Of a stretch of 26,709 bases of DNA, positions 20,366 to 26,709 are shown in pieces. The notes under the pieces were generated by a model that saw only the letters and a list, made by a program, of their open reading frames with translations, was not told where the DNA came from and did not search any database. Every line of letters starts with the position of its first letter. Position 1 is the stretch's first letter. Source of the stretch: a virus; the IMG/VR virus record IMGVR_UViG_3300034378_000056, positions 1 to 26,709 of that record. One strand, 5' to 3'. The translations under genes were made by a program, and so were the position numbers.

Positions 20366-22126
20366 ATGGCATGGTTTAAGGGATCAGCGACAGACTATCA
20401 CGATTGGTTAGATACACTCAAAAATTTAGCTAAAGATGATCATATTTTAGCTATAACAATCTATGATGGTGGAACAGGTTATGCAGTCGGTGACACAATT
20501 ACATTAGCTGGTGGAACAAAAAATCACGAGCCTGAAATTGAAGTTAGAGGAGTTAGCTCAGGCGATTATGCGTCTGGAGCGACTGTTGCTGCTGGCGGTA
20601 CAGGCTATACTGTAGGAGATTTATTAACTCCTTCAACTGGAACATATATAGTGACACCAATCATTGAAGTGACATCTGTCTCAGGTGGTGTTGTAACTGG
20701 CGTTCAAATAAACAATCCTGGTATTTGTACATCGCCGCCGACAAATCCAGTCACTATGAACGGCGGTACTGGCTCTGGTTGTACAATAAACTTTACTTGG
20801 ACAGCAGGCACTGGTATTATTACTGATGTCTTTATTAATGATGCTGGCGTGTATACTGTTCAAGCAAGTAATCCGGTAAGTCAAAATACATCAAGCGGAG
20901 CTGGTACTGGAGTAAAATTTACAGTGACATATACCGACACCGCATGGGATACAAAGCTTGATGTCGAACCAGATGAAGCGACGGGTGTAGCAATCAGTGT
21001 TGCCGGTACTGGCTATACTGTTAATGATAAAGTGACAGTTGTTGGTGGAACATTTACGGAAGCTGCTGTAGTAAATATCGATTCGGTTTCTGGCGGCGTT
21101 CCTACAGCCGTGTCTGTTTATACTGCTGGTGAATACAGTACGACACCGAGTAATCCTGCAAGTACATCTGGCGGCACTGGTTCTGGCCTTACATTAACGA
21201 TGACTTGGACAGATTGTGCTGATGAGCGAAAATATCTTATACTACACAACACAACTTCTGATCAATACGTTGGCTTCAAAGCCTATAAGGTGACAAGTCC
21301 GTCAACCGCCTACATAATTCAGGTAGTAGGATTTACCGGATTTAATTCAATAGCAACACCGTGGGATCAACAACCTGGAGCTTCCGTAGCTGATCCCGAC
21401 AATGAAGGCACCTGGGTTCCATTATCAGGTGGTGGATCGCCTGCAACAGTTTATTATTGGATCTCAATCCAAGATGAACGAATGGTTGCATCTTTCAAAG
21501 TTGCTTCGGTCTATCCAAATATGTACGCTGGTGCGATTGATCCATACTTAACCGCCGCCGAGTACGCATATCCACAACTCATAATGGGTTGTGTCGCTCA
21601 GGAAGTACCGTATACTTATGGTGGTGTGGATTTTGCTGGCATGAATAATCCTGGTGTATGGTTAGCTGCAAGCTCATCTTATCCTGGCCCTGCATGGTTA
21701 AGAAGCCCAGACGGATCGTTTAAGCAAGTAATTAATTGGACAGTATCTGCGGGTAATCCACTATACAACCAGCTTTATCTCGGCGTCACTCCATGTGGTC
21801 ATTCAGATAATTCAGCTCCGGCTGCACCTAATGCGTGGTACTCAAACATACAAGATTGGCGGGATATGTTTACAATCACTACTACTATTTTAGGTAGTCA
21901 AAAAGAATTAAAACGTGTCAATGATGAATTTGTAATTATACCTTGCATCGTTGCATCGAATGCAGAGAGAAAACAATACGGTACTATGCGTGGTGTATTT
22001 TGTATTAATCCAAACGGTGTAATAAATGCAGAAGATAGAATTTGGATTAATGGCGAAGCTTATAGAGCATTTCAAAACTGTAATAAATCGAACAGAAATT
22101 ATTTCTTTGTTCTCAAGGAGTATTGA
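20366..22126 (+). CDS. Tail-tip/adhesin protein with Gly-Thr-rich beta repeats
   Basis: The 586-aa protein has a 25-residue N-terminal helix region, then a repeat section (about residues 29-284) with GTGY-x-VGD motifs near 34-43, 77-85 and 214-221. These pair with NPG/DAG/TAG turns and SNP...GGTGSG motifs at 116-138, 158-182 and 252-274. After residue 285 comes a separate domain with KYLILHNTTSDQYVGFKAYK, TVYYWISIQDERMVASFKVA and PQLIMGCVAQEVPYTYGG, a domain type common in phage tail-tip proteins. It likely forms a distal fibre or receptor-binding part. It shares its N-terminal pattern with the next gene. No enzyme motif is visible. Confidence 0.7.
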   Translation: MAWFKGSATDYHDWLDTLKNLAKDDHILAITIYDGGTGYAVGDTITLAGGTKNHEPEIEVRGVSSGDYASGATVAAGGTGYTVGDLLTPSTGTYIVTPIIEVTSVSGGVVTGVQINNPGICTSPPTNPVTMNGGTGSGCTINFTWTAGTGIITDVFINDAGVYTVQASNPVSQNTSSGAGTGVKFTVTYTDTAWDTKLDVEPDEATGVAISVAGTGYTVNDKVTVVGGTFTEAAVVNIDSVSGGVPTAVSVYTAGEYSTTPSNPASTSGGTGSGLTLTMTWTDCADERKYLILHNTTSDQYVGFKAYKVTSPSTAYIIQVVGFTGFNSIATPWDQQPGASVADPDNEGTWVPLSGGGSPATVYYWISIQDERMVASFKVASVYPNMYAGAIDPYLTAAEYAYPQLIMGCVAQEVPYTYGGVDFAGMNNPGVWLAASSSYPGPAWLRSPDGSFKQVINWTVSAGNPLYNQLYLGVTPCGHSDNSAPAAPNAWYSNIQDWRDMFTITTTILGSQKELKRVNDEFVIIPCIVASNAERKQYGTMRGVFCINPNGVINAEDRIWINGEAYRAFQNCNKSNRNYFFVLKEY

Positions 22127-22129
22127 GGC

Positions 22130-23161
22130 ATGGCATATCAAACAGGATCAGCAAGTGACCAAACGGATCTAATGAGTAAGCTTACTACGTTTGCTCAGGC
22201 GAACGGCTTTACTCAAGATTACTATAATGGAACAAATCGACATCTGTCACTAAGTCGACCAGCAGATAATATTTATGTTTCATTCTGCTGGGATGCAGTG
22301 GGTTATATTCAGATGTATCAAGCATTGGGATTTTCTGCCATACATAATGAGAGTCCGTGGAATCAAGCAAATGATAGTGGTAATGGCACAGACTCTCCAG
22401 ATACCCTTGAGGATCGCGAGCGACAAGTTTCTGCTATCGGAAATGGATCGTTTCCATCTTATCATTTCTTTGCTTACACAAATCCATACGCGATTCATGT
22501 CGTCTTAGAATTTTCTGCTGGGCTATACCGTCATTTTGGTTTCGGTAAGATCGATAAGACGGGCACCTGGACAGGCGGAGCATGGTGTGCTGGGCATCTA
22601 TGGAACCCAGGTAATTCGTTTACTATGTATGATGAACCAATTTCTAATGCTCATAGTGTTTTAACGGATGGTGTGCTTACTCCTGGAGCAACATATTACG
22701 GGACATATAATATTAATGCTGGTGCAACACTTCATTGTGAAGGTCTTCCAGGTCAAGCGGCTGCCAGTAAGTGGGGACATTGTGTTTATATGAGTACGAC
22801 CGATGTTAATCTCGGAGATGATCGAGCCAGCAATCCTCGAATTAGAATAGCTGGTGGGTTTAGAGCTGGTGTTGCTCTTGCTCAGTTCGGTCAATTCTTG
22901 CCTGATCTCGCAAACGGCTACGTCCCAATTATTCCAATTGAGTTATTCTATTATCGCAGTCTTAATGGTACGGATGGGGTATATTATCTTGGTAGAATGC
23001 CAAATGTAGGGCAGATTCATTTACATGGAATCGATCCAGCCGAAGAAATTACTGTCGGATCTGATACATGGATTGCATTTCCGATGGTTCGCAAATCTAA
23101 TATTGGTGGTAACAATCAAGAAAGTGAAAACGCAGGTATTATTTACAAGAAAGTGACATAA
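22130..23161 (+). CDS. Tail-tip/virion protein related to the previous gene
   Basis: The 343-aa protein starts MAYQTGSASDQTDLMSKLTT, comparable to MAWFKGSATDYHDWLDTLKN of the gene at 20366, so the two share an N-terminal domain that may be an assembly anchor. The rest is rich in Gly, Asn, Tyr and Trp, with NIYVSFCWDAVGYIQMYQAL and HVVLEFSAGLYRHFGFGKID, consistent with a beta-rich surface protein. An AAGGAG lies 16 nt upstream and GAGGC closer to the ATG. It starts 3 nt after the previous stop and ends 2 nt before the next start, so these virion genes form one unit. Confidence 0.7.
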   Translation: MAYQTGSASDQTDLMSKLTTFAQANGFTQDYYNGTNRHLSLSRPADNIYVSFCWDAVGYIQMYQALGFSAIHNESPWNQANDSGNGTDSPDTLEDRERQVSAIGNGSFPSYHFFAYTNPYAIHVVLEFSAGLYRHFGFGKIDKTGTWTGGAWCAGHLWNPGNSFTMYDEPISNAHSVLTDGVLTPGATYYGTYNINAGATLHCEGLPGQAAASKWGHCVYMSTTDVNLGDDRASNPRIRIAGGFRAGVALAQFGQFLPDLANGYVPIIPIELFYYRSLNGTDGVYYLGRMPNVGQIHLHGIDPAEEITVGSDTWIAFPMVRKSNIGGNNQESENAGIIYKKVT

Positions 23162-23163
23162 TT

Positions 23164-23550
23164 ATGAGCTTTTCAAACTACACCGAAAATTATTTGCTGA
23201 ACCTTTTGTTCACAAATAAAACAATTTATTGTGCGTATGGTTCAGCCCACACCGAGTCTACTTTCACCGAATTATCCGGTGGTGGGTATGCTCGTGTAGC
23301 TTACGGTGCATGGACATTAACCTCAGTTGATGTTGATGATCAATACGTATCAAATGATGCCGCAATTACTTGGCCGCAAGCAACTGCTAATCAAGGGACA
23401 TGTTCGCATATCGGAATCTACGATGCACTAACAGGTGGCAACTTCCTGGGCAGTGTGTCACTTGCATCACTTGGTTTAGACGATATTGAAGTTATCACAG
23501 GGACGCAGATTAGTATTGACGCGACTGAATTCAAAGTCAAGCTTGACTAA
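23164..23550 (+). CDS. Tail protein, paralogue of the gene at 6286
   Basis: The 128-aa protein has the same order of motifs as the 6286 gene: an N-terminal helix with LLNLLF, a TIYCAYG strand, GGGYARVAYG, AITWPQATANQGTCSHIGIYD, TGGNFLGSVSL and a final FKVKLD. The family recurs in phage tail modules, probably as a fibre-associated or virion-surface protein. The two copies have diverged strongly outside the motifs. It starts 2 nt after the upstream stop and lies before the beta-helix spike gene. Confidence 0.75.
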   Translation: MSFSNYTENYLLNLLFTNKTIYCAYGSAHTESTFTELSGGGYARVAYGAWTLTSVDVDDQYVSNDAAITWPQATANQGTCSHIGIYDALTGGNFLGSVSLASLGLDDIEVITGTQISIDATEFKVKLD

Positions 23551-23561
23551 GAGGAGAAATT

Positions 23562-24818
23562 ATGGCTATTTCGGTAAATACAGCATGGGAAGTCCGAACA
23601 ACTGGTGCTGCTACAAATGGTGGTGGCTTCAAGGATCTAAACCCAGGGACATCTGTTGATTATAGTCAGCAAAATGGAGCACAGCTTTCATTGACTGATA
23701 TTGCATCTAATGGAGCTGGGACAGGCATCTCCTCAGCAACTGGTGGATTCACGGCTGCGATGGTAGGTAATTGTATGTATATCACCGGCACTGGTTTTAC
23801 TACTGGTTGGTATCAAATCACTGGATACACCGACACAAATAATATTACGATTGATCGAAGCTGCGGAGCAAGTCAAACAGGTGGAACAGGTAATGTTGGC
23901 GGAGCTTGGCTACCTAATTCTACAGATTTCAATTTGTTCTTCGGCACAGTCAACAAATCAAATTACAATGAAATATATATTGAGGCCGGCACGTATAGCT
24001 CTCTCGGCACAGTGACTTTATCTATTGTAGCTGGCTATCAGAGACTTATTGGATATAATACAACAAGAGGAGATGATCCGACAGGTACTAATAGACCACT
24101 CTTCTCTTTTGGAAATAGTGGAGCTAACCTAAGTATAACAGGCAGCTATTCTTGGGTTACGAATTTACGATTTGATAATCAAAATTCAGTTCTACCCACA
24201 ACGACATTTAGTACCAGCGGTTCAGCAACAGTTTTACGTAATTGTAAAATTACACGAAGTAATTATACCGGTGTTGCAACTGCCTGTTGGTTTAGCGGTT
24301 CTTATCAAAAAGCTTTTGAGTGTGAATTCGAGTGCACAAATGGCAATGCTATACGCACATCTAATAGTATGTGTCTCATTCAGCATTGTTGGATGCACGA
24401 TTCAGTTAGAGGAGTTTATCTTACAAGCTCTCCATTTTCTTTAACTGTAGATCATTGTATTGTAAGTAATTGCTCTACTTCTGGCTTGGAGCTTTCCTAT
24501 AATGGTAAAGTTAGTAACTGCATTATTTATGATTGCGGAACAGGTGTGACATTCACGACACAAGTTTATTGCTCTATTATCAATACAATTATTCAAGACT
24601 GCACAACTGGGCTTATAGCAAGTGAGCACTGCTATAATGATAACAACATTCTATATAATAATGCAACGCAATATAGTGGTGGTGTCGTGGCTGGAAACAA
24701 CAGTTTAACATCTAATCCGAATCTAACAGACCCAGTGAACGATGATTTCACATTAGGTACAAGTAGCCCAGCGTTTAATGCCGGTATTAAGATTGGGACA
24801 CATGTAGGACTTCCATAA
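23562..24818 (+). CDS. Beta-helix tail spike-like protein
   Basis: The 418-aa protein has a Thr/Gly-rich N-terminal part followed by repeated short strands and Asn/Cys-turn units, including VLRNCKITRSNYTGV, CLIQHCWMHDSVRGVYL, LTVDHCIVSNCSTSGL, KVSNCIIYDCGTGV and IINTIIQDCTTGL (about residues 225-352). This is the pattern of a right-handed parallel beta-helix of the pectin-lyase fold, as in phage tail spikes that bind or cut surface polysaccharide. The C-terminal NPNLTDPVNDDFTLGTSSPA segment is typical of such proteins. Catalytic acids cannot be assigned. It has AGAGGAG before the ATG, and the stop overlaps the next ATG (TAATG). Confidence 0.8.
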   Translation: MAISVNTAWEVRTTGAATNGGGFKDLNPGTSVDYSQQNGAQLSLTDIASNGAGTGISSATGGFTAAMVGNCMYITGTGFTTGWYQITGYTDTNNITIDRSCGASQTGGTGNVGGAWLPNSTDFNLFFGTVNKSNYNEIYIEAGTYSSLGTVTLSIVAGYQRLIGYNTTRGDDPTGTNRPLFSFGNSGANLSITGSYSWVTNLRFDNQNSVLPTTTFSTSGSATVLRNCKITRSNYTGVATACWFSGSYQKAFECEFECTNGNAIRTSNSMCLIQHCWMHDSVRGVYLTSSPFSLTVDHCIVSNCSTSGLELSYNGKVSNCIIYDCGTGVTFTTQVYCSIINTIIQDCTTGLIASEHCYNDNNILYNNATQYSGGVVAGNNSLTSNPNLTDPVNDDFTLGTSSPAFNAGIKIGTHVGLP

Positions 24819-26709
24819 TGGCCGAATATAAATTCAACATTGGGGCCTACCAAGGCGATCAGGATGATGGCAAGTGGGATTTTAATATTGGTGCGGCTCA
24901 AACAGATAAACTGTTATTTGCAGATGTAGATAAAATCATCGCAGGCGTGGGATCGCTCGATATTGCTGGCATGAATATTGATGTTGACGTCACTGGAATT
25001 GATCTTGAAGCTGCTGGCTCGCTTGATATTGATGCGATGAACGTTTCCAACACTTTCAACATAGGTCATGTGTTATCAGATATTACGACATTCATTCGTC
25101 CAGGACAAGATCCAGACTGTGATCAAGGCTCGGCTGTAGTTAATAATTGGTCAGCTCCTATACCGATAGAGACAGACGAATTGACTGGAGTGGGCACGCA
25201 TGATCAAAAAAGTCCAAGTGCAATGGACGAAAATGATTTTACTGGTGCTGGACAGGTGAGAGGCCATGAATTTACGTGGTATGAGCTGACTCATTTAATA
25301 CCTCGTGTTGTTCAAGAATTAGGCAATCTTGTATCAGAACAAGTTATTAATTGTGATTTATATAATGCAGATCGTAATGATAAAATTACAGTGACATCAA
25401 TTACCAATAATCTTGGTTATGGTATTGACGTAGCTGGCGTGCCATCAACACCGTTTGATATTGAATCGCAAGACAGCCTTGAGTTTACTTTGACTGTTAA
25501 GACTGTTGGTGATTTAACAATCGACGCATCATATACGCTTCATACAACCGTAGGTGATTATGTAATCTATATTACTGGATCTCGTATTGTGATGTTCCCG
25601 TATCGTCCGGAAGCTCCTCTGCGTGAGCATCTGATTTTTGATACAAAGATTATAGAGGCCGTAGATGGTTCTGAGCAACGAATAGCGAATCGACAATATC
25701 CTCGTGGTATGTTTGAAGCGACATATAAAGAAGGCCAGCAATTCATCGAAATGCTTTTATTTGATCGTCAAGCAAAGATCGTTGCAGTGCCTGCGTGGCA
25801 TGAGCCAGCTTTCTTAGATGGGCCTTATTCTGCCGGTGTAGATACAATCAATGTTAATACTACTAACTACTCAAACTTTTATGTTGGTGGATATGTAGTT
25901 ATAATTGAAGATGAATACACCTATGATGCGTTGAAGATTAAATCAATGACTGCAACGTCACTAACTTTTGAATCTCCATTAAGCAATAACTATACTAAAA
26001 GAGCACAAGTGATGCCGCTACTCACAACATATATCGAAGCTTCGGCAGCGTCGCTCAAAAGGCCATATAACCATCAATATTTCAATTTGCGAATTCATAT
26101 TTATCCGGAAGTTAATGATATTGCTTCTGCTGCGGCATGGCCGACATATAATAGTGAGCCATTTATGAGCGGTAATAATTTGATTGATGGTGGACAACTT
26201 GCAGAAGCTATTCGCACCAAAATCTTCGTTGTCGACAATCTTACTGGGCTTCGTACACAGCATTCAGCGTGGGATCATAGTAAGCGATATAGTAAAAAAG
26301 GCTGGAAGACGAGTAGTCGACAAGAGCTGTGGGAATTACGTCAGCTCCTACACTATCTCAAGGGTCGACAGGTAGGTTTCTATATTCCGACTTTCTGGAA
26401 AGACGTCACTCCAACTCAGACTTTAGCTATTGGTACTCTGACTATGACTATAGCCAATATTGGTTATAAAGTCAATGCCCAAGAGAGATGGCCGAAACAA
26501 GTAATTCGCGTTCACTTAAAATCAGGCACCATTTTAACCAGGACTATTCAGAATAGCTCAATTGTGAGCAATACGGAAGAGCAATTGACTGTAGACACTG
26601 CTTGGCCGTCCACATATACTGTTGATGACATTGAAAGAGTAGAATTTTTAGAAAAAGTCAGATTAGATGTTGACGACATCGTCATTGTTCATTATAATGG
26701 TTTAGGACA
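24818..26709 (+). CDS. Large tail-associated protein, truncated by the window edge
   Basis: An open frame of 630 codons starts at ATG 24818, which overlaps the spike stop, and runs to the window edge with no stop. The first 75 residues contain the repeat GSLDIAGMNIDVDVTG then GSLDIDAMNV. The remainder is a long beta-rich protein with RQYPRGMFEATYKEGQQFIE, AVPAWHEPAFLDGPYSAGVD, ELWELRQLLHYLKGRQVGFY and GTLTMTIANIGYK. The middle part looks like conserved tail-tip proteins, possibly a distal-tail or hub component. No peptidase or lysozyme motif is visible in this part. Function is inferred from position after the spike gene only. Confidence 0.85.
   Translation, partial: MAEYKFNIGAYQGDQDDGKWDFNIGAAQTDKLLFADVDKIIAGVGSLDIAGMNIDVDVTGIDLEAAGSLDIDAMNVSNTFNIGHVLSDITTFIRPGQDPDCDQGSAVVNNWSAPIPIETDELTGVGTHDQKSPSAMDENDFTGAGQVRGHEFTWYELTHLIPRVVQELGNLVSEQVINCDLYNADRNDKITVTSITNNLGYGIDVAGVPSTPFDIESQDSLEFTLTVKTVGDLTIDASYTLHTTVGDYVIYITGSRIVMFPYRPEAPLREHLIFDTKIIEAVDGSEQRIANRQYPRGMFEATYKEGQQFIEMLLFDRQAKIVAVPAWHEPAFLDGPYSAGVDTINVNTTNYSNFYVGGYVVIIEDEYTYDALKIKSMTATSLTFESPLSNNYTKRAQVMPLLTTYIEASAASLKRPYNHQYFNLRIHIYPEVNDIASAAAWPTYNSEPFMSGNNLIDGGQLAEAIRTKIFVVDNLTGLRTQHSAWDHSKRYSKKGWKTSSRQELWELRQLLHYLKGRQVGFYIPTFWKDVTPTQTLAIGTLTMTIANIGYKVNAQERWPKQVIRVHLKSGTILTRTIQNSSIVSNTEEQLTVDTAWPSTYTVDDIERVEFLEKVRLDVDDIVIVHYNGLG

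Noticed and set aside
1-26709. tRNA genes, CRISPR arrays, insertion sequences or attachment sites
   Set aside because: No cloverleaf-like sequence, regularly spaced repeats, transposase or integrase frame was seen on either strand.

Overview
The window is a contiguous piece of a tailed double-stranded DNA phage genome (or prophage). Every gene reads on the + strand and genes are tightly packed, with many ATGA or TAATG stop/start overlaps. The virion genes follow the usual long-tailed phage order: small and large terminase, portal, scaffold, major capsid, decoration, connectors, tail tube, tail assembly chaperones with a -1 frameshift site, tape measure, tail tip and adhesins. No tail sheath gene is seen, so a flexible-tailed (siphovirus-like) particle is the best inference. 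Sigma70-type promoters and Shine-Dalgarno sites point to a bacterial host, but nothing here identifies that host. No integrase, repressor, lysis gene, tRNA or CRISPR array was found, so lifestyle is not decided.

Layout. Positions 1-5062 form an early/accessory block: a gene tail, a 54-aa ORF, cytidine deaminase, a DUF4326 protein, a frame-broken Cys-rich gene, a 55-aa two-helix membrane protein, an HD phosphohydrolase, a strong promoter with a 43-aa basic ORF, a Cys-rich putative metal-binding protein, an HExxE protein, a P-loop kinase, a PD-(D/E)XK-like nuclease and three unknown proteins. Positions 5073-6681 hold a promoter/operator and four genes, at least two of which look like virion or fibre proteins placed ahead of the terminase. 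Positions 6742-11352 hold a promoter, both terminase subunits, a small Cys-rich protein, the portal and the scaffold. Positions 11369-13140 are the major capsid and decoration genes, with their own promoter, a structured leader and hairpins. Positions 13170-17905 hold connectors, tail tube, chaperones and a gp10-like tail protein. Positions 17898-26709 hold the tape measure and a run of tail-tip/adhesin genes; the last runs off the window.

The main observations are regulatory. Three promoters share an extended -35 element (CTTGACTTCTRAG) with 17-bp spacers, and two of them overlap perfect 11-bp inverted repeats. Several promoters place the -10 box only 4 to 9 nt before an ATG, which would give leaderless mRNAs. 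Hairpins follow the major capsid, decoration and tail tube genes. The hexamer GTGACA/TGTCAC also recurs about four times more often than base chance.
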